From Lachnospiraceae bacterium (GTDB lineage Bacteria; Bacillota; Clostridia; Lachnospirales; Lachnospiraceae): 25,439 nt of DNA. The translations under genes were made by a program, and so were the position numbers. This document shows, piece after piece, positions 1-7,045 of this stretch. Each line of letters begins with the position of its first letter. Within the stretch, counting starts at the first letter, position 1. The DNA lies in assembly GCA_030825115.1 (NCBI GenBank), contig JAPJQL010000046.1, positions 1 through 25,439 on the forward strand, read 5' to 3'. Below the pieces are notes generated by a model. It was not told where the DNA came from. It made no database searches and saw nothing but the letters and a program-made list of their open reading frames with translations.

Positions 1-34
1 TAATATAATTGTTAAGTACAGGGAGGAAAGATTC

Positions 35-1135
35 GTGAAAAAAGTAATGCTAGTGTTCGGTACACGACCAGAAGCAATAAAAATGTGTCCGTTAGTAAAT
101 GAATTAAAAACAAGAAAGAGTATAGACACGATTGTTTGTGTCACTGGACAACACCGTCAGATGCTTGATCAGGTATTAGAGGTGTTTTCAGTAGTACCGG
201 ATTATGACTTGTCTATTATGAAAGATAGACAAACACTTTTCGATGTAACTACAAATATTTTAGATAGAATAAAGAATGTTCTGGAAATAGTAAGACCAGA
301 TGTTGTTTTGGTACATGGAGATACATCTACCACATTTGTTACAGCATTAGCTTGTTTTTATTTGCAGATTCCCGTGGGGCACGTAGAGGCTGGTTTACGC
401 ACATATAATATATTTTCACCTTATCCAGAAGAATTTAATCGACAGGCTGTTGGGATTATATCACAGTATAATTTTGCTCCAACAAATATGTCTAGAGATA
501 ATTTACTTCGGGAAGGGAAAAATAAGGATTCTATCTTTGTTACAGGCAACACTGCGATTGACGCACTGAAGACTACCGTTCGTTCTGAGTATACACATCC
601 TGAGCTGGAGTGGGCTGCAGGAAGCCGCATGATTTTGATTACGGCTCACCGCCGTGAGAATCTTGGCGAGCCGATGAAGAACATGTTCCGGGCAATTCGC
701 CGGGTTTTGGATGAACATCCGGATGTGAAGGCAATTTATCCCATCCACATGAATCCAATTGTCCGAGAAACTGCAAATTTGATTCTTGGCGATGATGAGC
801 GGATTCACATTATCGAGCCTCTGGATGTGCTGGATTTCCATAATTTTCAGGCACGCAGCCATCTGATTCTTACGGATTCCGGCGGAATTCAGGAAGAGGC
901 ACCCAGCCTTGGAAAACCTGTTTTGGTTATGCGCGACACCACCGAGCGTCCTGAGGGCATTACAGCAGGAACATTAAAGTTGGTCGGCACGGAAGAAGAG
1001 GTTATTTATCAGAATTTCACTGAGTTGTTGGATAATGAGACTGCTTATCAGGCAATGGCTCATGCGGCCAATCCCTATGGAGACGGCTACGCCTGCGAAA
1101 GAATTGCAGATATTCTCGAGGCGTACTTGGTCTAA
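35..1135 (+). CDS. wecB: UDP-N-acetylglucosamine 2-epimerase (non-hydrolysing)
   Basis: This cytoplasmic enzyme interconverts UDP-GlcNAc and UDP-ManNAc, supplying ManNAc units for teichoic acid linkage units or surface polysaccharide. The 366-aa length is normal for the family. Family signatures are visible: GTRPEAIKMCPLVNELK near the N-terminus (residues 9-25), HVEAGLRT and YPEEFNRQ near residues 116-136, TAHRRENLGEP near 204-214, and the UDP-binding GGIQEEAPSLGKPV with the following DTTERPEG near 283-309. The start is a GTG at 35 behind a strong GGAGGAAAG at 22-30. A TATAAT at 4-9 could be its -10 box, but the -35 lies outside the window. Base composition changes inside the gene: the first ~500 bases are AT-rich and the rest is clearly GC-richer, suggesting a recombinant (mosaic) gene. 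It precedes an acyltransferase gene, consistent with an envelope-glycan locus. Confidence 0.95.
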   Translation: MKKVMLVFGTRPEAIKMCPLVNELKTRKSIDTIVCVTGQHRQMLDQVLEVFSVVPDYDLSIMKDRQTLFDVTTNILDRIKNVLEIVRPDVVLVHGDTSTTFVTALACFYLQIPVGHVEAGLRTYNIFSPYPEEFNRQAVGIISQYNFAPTNMSRDNLLREGKNKDSIFVTGNTAIDALKTTVRSEYTHPELEWAAGSRMILITAHRRENLGEPMKNMFRAIRRVLDEHPDVKAIYPIHMNPIVRETANLILGDDERIHIIEPLDVLDFHNFQARSHLILTDSGGIQEEAPSLGKPVLVMRDTTERPEGITAGTLKLVGTEEEVIYQNFTELLDNETAYQAMAHAANPYGDGYACERIADILEAYLV

Positions 1136-1155
1136 ACGCATATTGAGAACGACAG

Positions 1156-1233
1156 ATGAAGAAACGTGTTTTGATATTGTATCAGCAGTCATGTGAAATT
1201 TCTAAACAGCTAAAGAGCAGATATAGGAAATAA
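1156..1233 (+). other. 25-codon ORF between wecB and the acyltransferase
   Basis: An ATG-initiated ORF of 25 codons (starting MKKRVLILYQQ) fills most of the 110-base gap. Its opening looks like the first beta strand of a glycosyltransferase or other Rossmann-fold protein, so it may be the stump of a deleted gene. No convincing ribosome site lies upstream. The AAGGAGG at its end (about 1231-1237) serves the next gene. I do not claim that it is translated. Confidence 0.2.
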
Positions 1234-1245
1234 GGAGGCATCAAG

Positions 1246-2232
1246 ATGAATCAGAGATTGCGAAAAGCATATATTGACATGGCAAAAGGGATTGGGATTC
1301 TTCTAGTCATTTTTGGTCATGCAATGACTGGTGAAAACAAAATTCTATCGTGGCAATCTACATTTTTTATGCCAATGTTTTTTATATGTAGCGGACTTTG
1401 CTATACAAAACCAAAATCGATGCGCAAGAACGCAGGAAAGATTTTGACTCCGTATTATATCGGGGGGGGGGTTGGTTTTTGTATAGAAATGTGTATGGTT
1501 GTGACGAAAGATGGAATACATATCACGCAGATTGTGCAGCGATTGTATCATCTCTTGATTGGGACAAGTATGTGGAATTATCCACTGTGGTTTTTGGTTG
1601 CATTTTTCGTATGTAAATGTGTATTTGACTACATTATAAATAAGTCACAAGGTAAAAAAGGTTGCGTAGCTATTCAAGGCATTACAGCTTTCGTGTGCTT
1701 TGCTGTAGGGATGTTTTTAGCTAGCATAAGAAAAGAATACGGATTTTTTTACCCCTTTCGTGCAGATATTGGCATAGCAATGGTTCCCTTTATGTTGATA
1801 GGCTTTTATACAAAACAGTATTGTAGCCAAACGGAAGCAATATCATTCCCGAAGCAACTGACATTGGCGTGCGCTATGCTGCTAATCAATTTAATTTCGT
1901 TTCATCATAATACGTTGGTTTCGGTGAACAGTAGCGACTATGGCAATCCGTTGATTTTTCTTGTTGGAGCGGTAAGTGGGAGTTATTTTGTAATACTCTT
2001 CTGCCAGATTATTAGCAGGATGTCAATGTTGGAAAGAGTGCTGTCATGGTTCGGAAGAAACTCCTTAATAATCATGTGCAGCCACGCCATTGTATTGATG
2101 TTCATTGCCAAGTCTCTGTTGGTTGCCAACCGTTTTGTCAACGTTTCTGTTAGTCTGCTGGACCTCATAAAATTTGTTTGCTGTGTTTTTGCAATGGTTC
2201 CCATATGTTGGTTCCTGAATAAAATATCGTGA
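1246..2232 (+). CDS. Membrane acyltransferase, acyltransferase family 3
   Basis: This is an integral membrane acyltransferase of the OafA/WecH type, expected to O-acetylate or otherwise acylate a surface polysaccharide or lipid. The N-terminus carries the family signature YIDMAKGIGILLVIFGHAM (residues 9-27) with the conserved His of the first membrane segment, followed by FFMPMFFICSGL. About ten hydrophobic segments follow. At 328 aa it is near family length, though the C-terminus is slightly short. The ATG at 1246 has AAGGAGG 9 bases upstream. A run of ten G at 1462-1471 encodes part of IGGGVG and is a potential slippage site. One added G would put translation into a frame that stops at 1616, leaving about a third of the protein. 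The gene is AT-rich, unlike the 3' half of wecB. The substrate cannot be told from sequence. Confidence 0.85.
   Translation: MNQRLRKAYIDMAKGIGILLVIFGHAMTGENKILSWQSTFFMPMFFICSGLCYTKPKSMRKNAGKILTPYYIGGGVGFCIEMCMVVTKDGIHITQIVQRLYHLLIGTSMWNYPLWFLVAFFVCKCVFDYIINKSQGKKGCVAIQGITAFVCFAVGMFLASIRKEYGFFYPFRADIGIAMVPFMLIGFYTKQYCSQTEAISFPKQLTLACAMLLINLISFHHNTLVSVNSSDYGNPLIFLVGAVSGSYFVILFCQIISRMSMLERVLSWFGRNSLIIMCSHAIVLMFIAKSLLVANRFVNVSVSLLDLIKFVCCVFAMVPICWFLNKIS
1462..1471 (+). repeat. Ten-G homopolymer inside the acyltransferase gene
   Basis: Ten consecutive G follow ATC in frame. Long poly-G tracts inside surface-modification genes are classical phase-variation (slipped-strand) sites in other bacteria. 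In this window the tract is in the ON (in-frame) length. Whether it varies here is inference. An assembly or sequencing ambiguity in run length is also possible. Confidence 0.8.
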
Positions 2233-2940
2233 CAGAAGGGGCAGTAAAGAAATAAGCAATGTTCATTACGTATGAAGTTTTGATGAAAACGGAGGTTCAT
2301 GGTTAATTGTAGTTACTTTTGCTTTATATCCCAATAATATTTTTGTTCCAATCATTTGTGATTGGCTGAGGCTGTTCCAATTCATACTATTGACTAAAAT
2401 TTTATATATTTTAATATGAAATAAAAAAGTACATATTTAAACACATTAATTACAACAAAACTAAAAGGGCTTGATATTATAGGAAGGAAGCTGGAAGCGA
2501 AGGATATTATTGTTTGTAACTATCAAACATTAATAGCTTCCTGTATAATGTAAAATGTGGATGTTGAAAATTGAAAATACCTCAGAGTACAATAAGACTA
2601 TTGACTGGAAGGTTTGTAAAAATCTTATCATACAGAGCAGTATCTACAATGAAGTCTAACACACAGAATAAAAAATTACCTGCCAGAAGGTATATATGCA
2701 GATTTGAGGGTAGTCCAATATGCGCTATCCAGATTCGGTTAGAGTTTACGAGAGTACAGAATCGAATCAGTCCAGTCGTTGATGGCAGTTGCAGATAAGC
2801 TGATTTGAGTCCTTTATGCCATGCTGACAACAGTTAAAAGTAATAAGGTAGGAGACTGCCAAGTGTACAGTTACTGAACAAAGCAGAATGTAGCTTTTTT
2901 GCCAGAACTATTAACAGAAAATGTTATGCTTTTGATAAGC
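2233..2940 (+). other. AT-rich stretch without a recognisable gene
   Basis: About 700 bases hold no ORF I can defend. There is a 32-codon ORF at 2561-2659 (starting MLKIENTSEYNK) with no clear ribosome site, and fragments of open frame around 2660-2860 that stop repeatedly. A small inverted repeat, CCAATCA/TGATTGG, lies at 2348-2365 with no T-run. The stretch reads as decayed coding DNA, perhaps a former envelope or mobile gene. Confidence 0.5.
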
Positions 2941-3261
2941 ATGGGCGAACACTTGGAGATAGAAGGCGACATTTACTATTTTGGTATGGAAAATAACCGC
3001 ACCCTCTCCACCGGAAGATGCATGATTGATGATTTTGACAAAGGGAGGTCAGAGTATTATTTTGATAGCCAAGGATAAGGTGTGACAGGCATCAAAGAAG
3101 AATGCTATTATTAAGGAAGGATTCAGAAAGCTGATTTTTCCATAAAGTATGAAGTATTTGAGGTTGAAAATAATGTATTCCGCCTCATAGACAGCTCAAG
3201 AAAATATGCATCTTCCTATGTGGCAGATGTGGTGGAATTTGAGGCGGATGATTGGGAATAA
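2941..3261 (+). pseudogene. Remnant of a secreted cell-wall-repeat-like protein
   Basis: One reading frame stays coherent from 2941 to the TAA at 3259-3261 but is broken by in-frame TAA codons at 3076-3078 and again near 3112. The first section has the look of aromatic choline/cell-wall-binding repeats (GDIYYFGMENN, then EYYFDSQG followed by GVTG). The later section reads FEVENNVFRLIDSS. No signal peptide or start region remains. Resemblance to cell-wall-binding repeats is a pattern judgement on a short stretch, so the family call is weak. That the frame is decayed is better supported. Confidence 0.35.
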
Positions 3262-3263
3262 AT

Positions 3264-3920
3264 ATGGTGGCATGGAATCCCTATAAGTTCACAAATGCGG
3301 AGGAGGTTGTTACAATTCTGGTACTGCTTATGTTGGTTGCAGTGCTGGCAGGTATGACGACTGCCCCGTTTCAACATAAAAGGAGAATGGTCTTTTTACC
3401 AATGCTCTTATTTTGGTTATTCACAATTCTGTCGGCGACCTATTTTGGCAGGTTGGAGACGGCGACCGGCAGATTGAGACTGGAGATTTTTTGGACAATC
3501 AAAAAAGCATGGGTGGAACATCAAGGATTATATTGGTATTATATCATTGGAAATATTCTCCTGTTTGTTCCATTGGGTTTTTTACTTCCGTTGTCGGTAA
3601 AACAGCTGGAAAATGTGTGGGCAGTCACACTAACTGGAGTAGGACTATCATTGGCGGTAGAACTGCTCCAGTATCTGACCGGCACTGGTTTGTTCGAACT
3701 GGATGACCTGTTTCATAATACGCTGGGGACATTTTCCGGATATCAGATATTTGTGATTTTGAAGTGCACAGCAGGTATTCCCTATAGTAAGCGACATGCA
3801 ACTGGAAGGATTGATAAAAGAAAAATGGGGTTGTCATCCATCTATCTTATTACAGGATGCCTTGTTTTTGCAGTGATGCTGTATTTAAACAAACCAGATT
3901 GGACTGGCGTATTATATTAA
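3264..3920 (+). CDS. VanZ-like integral membrane protein
   Basis: This is a small multi-pass membrane protein of the VanZ family, some members of which affect glycopeptide (teicoplanin) susceptibility or envelope homeostasis. The biochemical role of the family is not settled. Visible hallmarks are NILLFVPLGFLLP, then SLAVELLQYLTGTGLFELDD and HNTLGTFSGY, the typical VanZ core with acidic residues between membrane helices. Four or five hydrophobic segments are apparent, with a last helix at the C-terminus. I prefer the ATG at 3264 (218 aa) over a TTG at 3252 that overlaps the upstream remnant. The ribosome site is weak (GGGA just upstream). It ends 36 bases before glmM and may be cotranscribed with it. 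Confidence 0.8.
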   Translation: MVAWNPYKFTNAEEVVTILVLLMLVAVLAGMTTAPFQHKRRMVFLPMLLFWLFTILSATYFGRLETATGRLRLEIFWTIKKAWVEHQGLYWYYIIGNILLFVPLGFLLPLSVKQLENVWAVTLTGVGLSLAVELLQYLTGTGLFELDDLFHNTLGTFSGYQIFVILKCTAGIPYSKRHATGRIDKRKMGLSSIYLITGCLVFAVMLYLNKPDWTGVLY

Positions 3921-3956
3921 CTATCTATATACAAAAAGAACAAGGAGACAAAAATC

Positions 3957-5306
3957 ATGGGAAAATACTTCGGAACAGATGGCTTCCGTGGGGAAGCAAA
4001 TAAGAATCTTACAGTGGAGCATGCTTACAAGATTGGTCGTTTTATCGGCTGGTACTATGGGCAGGGCAAAGAAGAGGGCAAGCGGTGCAGCGTGGTGATT
4101 GGCAAGGACACCAGACGCTCCTCCTATATGTTTGAATATGCCCTGGTGGCAGGGGTTACGGCATCTGGTGCGGATGCCTGTCTGCTTCATGTGACAACCA
4201 CACCAAGTGTATCTTACGTGGCGCGTACGGAGGATTTTGACTGTGGCATCATGATATCGGCAAGCCATAATCCATATTATGACAACGGGATCAAGCTGAT
4301 CAACGGCATGGGCGAAAAGATGGATGAGGAGACGATTCAGAAGGTGGAGGACTATCTGGACGGAAAGACACCGGAAGTTCCTTTTGCGACAGGAGCGGAT
4401 ATCGGCAGAACCGTAGATTATGCAGTGGGGAGAAACCGCTATATCGGATATCTGATATCCCTGGCGACCCGTTCCTACAAGGATAAAAGGATTGGGCTGG
4501 ACTGTGCCAATGGCAGCGCATGGATGATAGCGAAAAGTGTATTTGACGCGCTGGGTGCAAAGACATATGTCATCGGCAATGAGCCGGACGGCACCAATAT
4601 CAATATGGAATGTGGATCTACGCATATAGAGAACCTGCAGAAGCTGGTAAGGGAAAATGGCTTGGATGCAGGGTTTGCGTTTGATGGCGACGCTGACCGC
4701 TGTCTGTGCGTGGATGAGCATGGAAATATCGTGGATGGCGATCTGATTATCTATATCTATGGGTGCTATCTGAAAGAACGGGGAAAGCTGATTGGCAATA
4801 AGGTTGTCACCACCATTATGTCAAACTTTGGTCTCTACAAAGCGTTGGATGCGGCTGGGATTGGTTATGAGAAGACTGCGGTGGGAGACAAATATGTCTA
4901 TGAGAACATGAATGACAACGGTTACCGGATTGGAGGCGAACAGTCCGGTCATATTATTTTCCGCAAATATGCTACTACAGGAGATGGAATCCTGACAGCC
5001 ATTAAGATGATGGAAGTGATGCTGGAAAAGAAGAAGACGCTGAGTGAGCTGGCATCGCCAGTTACCATCTATCCTCAGGTCCTGAAAAATATCCGTGTAA
5101 AAGATAAGGCTGCGGCAAAAGCCGACATGGATGTGCAGGCAGAAATCTCGAGGATTGAATTGGAACTGGGAGAGGGCGGTCGCATCCTGGTGAGGGAGAG
5201 TGGGACGGAGCCGGTTCTGAGAGTCATGGTGGAAGCGCCGGAAAAGGATATTTGTGAGGAATATGTAAACCGGGTGATTCAAAAACTGATTGAGAAAGGG
5301 ATTTAG
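3957..5306 (+). CDS. glmM: Phosphoglucosamine mutase
   Basis: GlmM converts glucosamine-6-phosphate to glucosamine-1-phosphate, an essential step toward UDP-GlcNAc for peptidoglycan and other glycans, in the cytoplasm. The 449-aa length is typical. The N-terminus GKYFGTDGFRG is diagnostic. The active-site phosphoserine loop is MISASHNPYYDNGIKL (about residues 98-113), the Mg-binding loop is DGDADRC (about 243-249), a GGEQSGH sugar-recognition loop sits near 327-333, and the C-terminal phosphate-binding RESGTEPVLRVMVE is intact. The ATG at 3957 is preceded by AAGGAGA at good spacing. Codon use is GC-richer than in the preceding genes. Together with wecB it points to amino-sugar nucleotide supply as the theme of the left end. 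Confidence 0.95.
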   Translation: MGKYFGTDGFRGEANKNLTVEHAYKIGRFIGWYYGQGKEEGKRCSVVIGKDTRRSSYMFEYALVAGVTASGADACLLHVTTTPSVSYVARTEDFDCGIMISASHNPYYDNGIKLINGMGEKMDEETIQKVEDYLDGKTPEVPFATGADIGRTVDYAVGRNRYIGYLISLATRSYKDKRIGLDCANGSAWMIAKSVFDALGAKTYVIGNEPDGTNINMECGSTHIENLQKLVRENGLDAGFAFDGDADRCLCVDEHGNIVDGDLIIYIYGCYLKERGKLIGNKVVTTIMSNFGLYKALDAAGIGYEKTAVGDKYVYENMNDNGYRIGGEQSGHIIFRKYATTGDGILTAIKMMEVMLEKKKTLSELASPVTIYPQVLKNIRVKDKAAAKADMDVQAEISRIELELGEGGRILVRESGTEPVLRVMVEAPEKDICEEYVNRVIQKLIEKGI

Positions 5307-5421
5307 AGCAGAACGCAGAAAGTTTCTTGCTATCGTCATTAAACTATGTTAGAATCATATTGTATATTTGTACTTATCTTCCAGTAATGTTGCGCTTGCA
5401 TCAAAATTTATCCAGGATTAC

Positions 5422-5450
5422 TGGACATGCTTATGATAGGACGGTATAAA
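5422..5450 (+). promoter_or_regulatory. Promoter of accessory block A
   Basis: TGGACA (5422-5427), a 17-base spacer and TATAAA (5445-5450) form a near-consensus sigma-A promoter. The predicted start near 5457 is only a few bases before a strong terminator hairpin, so most transcripts should end at once unless termination is relieved. Confidence 0.65.
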
Positions 5451-5463
5451 GATTGTATTAGAG

Positions 5464-5492
5464 GCCTGTAAACGCTGTTTACAGGCTTTTTT
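5464..5492 (+). terminator. First leader terminator of block A
   Basis: A perfect 10-bp stem, GCCTGTAAAC/GTTTACAGGC (5464-5473 and 5477-5486), has a 3-base loop and is followed by six T (5487-5492). It could also end glmM transcription, but its position right after a promoter suggests a leader/attenuator role. Confidence 0.85.
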
Positions 5493-5561
5493 ATGTGCTA
5501 AAATGCAATCGGATAGAACTAATAGAAAGGGGAGGATAGACCGAAAACGGACACACAAAGA

Positions 5562-5588
5562 CTGCAGTCGAAGACTGCAGCTTTTTTT
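5562..5588 (+). terminator. Second leader terminator of block A
   Basis: An 8-bp stem, CTGCAGTC/GACTGCAG (5562-5569 and 5573-5580), has a GAA loop, then C and seven T (5582-5588). It lies 41 bases before the first gene of the block and about 75 bases after the first terminator. A GGGGAGG at 5529-5535 lies between the two hairpins. Confidence 0.8.
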
Positions 5589-5629
5589 GAGAAAAAGTAA
5601 GTTTTAAAACAAGAAAGGGGTTGTAGTAA

Positions 5630-6241
5630 TTGATTTTTAAAAAAGTGCTTACGATACGTAAAGAAAATGCTGAAACTGTGTATACGGCCGATGGCAGACA
5701 CGAACCTTTAGAGAGAAACAGTATGGGAAAAAATGTAGAGGAAGAAAATGAGTATAAGTACTATTCGACTCAGATGCCCGTTGATTTATGGACATATCCG
5801 GATACTTTGGAAAATCCAATGATTCGTTATATAAATTATGATGCGGATACAAGGATTCCTGTCTCGGGTGAGCTATTTAAAGCATGGGGAGAGGTGATTT
5901 ATAAAAAACCATTGACAGAAAAACAGCTGTCCTGCTATTATCTGGAACCCTCACGCAATAACCCGGATATCAAAGAAATAGTTTATCAGCAGACACAGGT
6001 AATTGGTACGTTTGAAGTGAAGTATCATATGGAAGACTCAAAAAGACTGACCTGTTGGTGCTCCGATTCTGGCTCCTATTGCTTAAAGTATTTAATTCCA
6101 TTATGTGATCTTGCGAGGGATGCCGATGATGTAAGACTGTATGAGGAACTTGTCAATAGCGGGAAATTAATAAAACAGCTTCCCAATATCATATGGCCTA
6201 CTGGCTCCTACACAGTAGGCACCTGCGGCTCTAATCAGTAA
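5630..6241 (+). CDS. Unknown accessory protein, 203 aa
   Basis: I do not recognise this soluble protein with certainty. The start is probably the TTG at 5630, behind AAAGGGG at 5614-5620. An ATG at codon 31 is an alternative with a poorer site. The middle reads like accessory proteins of clostridial integrative elements: IRYINYDADTRIPVSGEL, then FKAWGEVIYKKPLTEKQL and YYLEPSRNNPD, a pattern of AWGE...PLT...L.YY..P. A CW..SGSY segment follows, and no membrane helix is visible. It opens a three-gene run (5630-6877) behind a promoter and two terminators, beside a relaxase remnant, so a role in mobile-element biology is plausible but inferred. Confidence 0.6.
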   Translation: MIFKKVLTIRKENAETVYTADGRHEPLERNSMGKNVEEENEYKYYSTQMPVDLWTYPDTLENPMIRYINYDADTRIPVSGELFKAWGEVIYKKPLTEKQLSCYYLEPSRNNPDIKEIVYQQTQVIGTFEVKYHMEDSKRLTCWCSDSGSYCLKYLIPLCDLARDADDVRLYEELVNSGKLIKQLPNIIWPTGSYTVGTCGSNQ

Positions 6242-6273
6242 ATAGATGTTAGAATCCAAAACCGGAGACAAGT

Positions 6274-6429
6274 ATGGAACGGATGTATAGGAATCCAAAA
6301 AAACTTTTAGAGATTATTGGTTATTACTCCGATGATATTCAAATGATTGATTTTGTTGAGTTGATGAAAAAAGCTGATGCGGCCAATCAGAAACAAATTT
6401 ACGAAAAGAGGAAGATAGATGGAAAGTAG
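6274..6429 (+). CDS. Unknown small protein, 51 aa
   Basis: The ORF begins MERMYRNPKKLLEIIGYY and ends with a charged, probably helical tail. GGAG lies at 6264-6267, a suitable distance before the ATG at 6274. Its stop overlaps the start of the next gene by 11 bases in another frame, which suggests translational coupling. Function is unknown. The overlap and ribosome site are the main reasons to believe it is real. Confidence 0.5.
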   Translation: MERMYRNPKKLLEIIGYYSDDIQMIDFVELMKKADAANQKQIYEKRKIDGK

Positions 6430-6877
6430 CATAATGGAATACTATCCCATTTCAGAGGATCAGTTTATCCGGATAATGGATATAATTCTTCCAAATTGCT
6501 CGCCGGAGGCATTACAAGTGTGGATTTCCTTTGCACGCGATTGTGTTGAACAAGATCAATATGTAGATTTCAAACCAGTCATTGCTAAAGAAACCGCGAT
6601 AGGACAATGGCTGGAAGCACTCTTAGTTGAGTTTTATAACAGTAATGTTATATTTGGGGATACCATCACAGAACAGGTTTGTACTCTGGGGCTGTGGCAA
6701 CAGCAACTGTGCCTTTATCCGAGTAAAATTCCAGAGGTAGCATTTTGTCTATGCCTGGGAATCAAGCAGGAAGAAATCGCAGTTCTGATTGAAGATGGTG
6801 AGTTAGAAACAAGCCCTCCATTTTTTCAGAAAATAAGAGAGCACAAAGATTTACTTAAAATAGTTGAAGATAATTAG
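6419..6877 (+). CDS. Unknown accessory protein, 152 aa
   Basis: This acidic soluble protein has no membrane segment and starts at an ATG at 6419 behind AGAGGAAG. An ATG at 6434 is an alternative. The body (YYPISEDQFIRIMDIILP near the N-terminus; FCLCLGIKQEEIAVLIEDGE near the C-terminus) looks all-helical, and the late segment resembles a degenerate helix-turn-helix, but I cannot assign a family. It is the last gene of the block A run and ends just before a large hairpin. A mobile-element accessory or regulatory role is the best guess from context only. Confidence 0.6.
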   Translation: MESSIMEYYPISEDQFIRIMDIILPNCSPEALQVWISFARDCVEQDQYVDFKPVIAKETAIGQWLEALLVEFYNSNVIFGDTITEQVCTLGLWQQQLCLYPSKIPEVAFCLCLGIKQEEIAVLIEDGELETSPPFFQKIREHKDLLKIVEDN

Positions 6878-6892
6878 TAAAAGCTCCCTTCA

Positions 6893-6927
6893 GTTAGGCC
6901 GGCTCAGTATTATAGAGCCGGCCTAAC
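6893..6927. terminator. Strong hairpin between convergent genes
   Basis: A perfect 13-bp inverted repeat, GTTAGGCCGGCTC/GAGCCGGCCTAAC, surrounds a 9-base loop. Outer segments GCTCC (6883-6887) and GGAGC (6934-6938), with CAG/CTG, extend the pairing imperfectly. There is no clean T-run, so it may be a bidirectional transcription stop or a cruciform/protein site rather than a standard terminator. It sits between the plus-strand gene ending at 6877 and the minus-strand gene ending at 7046. Confidence 0.6.
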
Positions 6928-7045
6928 CGCACTGGAGCAATCATCGGTGTGTGGCAAAGCCAAGGGAATAGAGGCTGGCCTCACTCATCTTGCCCTGGGT
7001 TCATGAAACTCATCTCTTATCAAGCGGTCCATGTTACCCAGCAAA

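Noticed and set aside
3921..4721. A 266-codon minus-strand ORF within glmM
   Set aside because: Reverse-strand shadow of an unmistakable glmM coding sequence. The peptide is Cys/His/Ile-rich with no domain signature.
5440..5620. Riboswitch in the block A leader
   Set aside because: The region contains only two simple hairpins with T-runs. I recognise no conserved aptamer motif.
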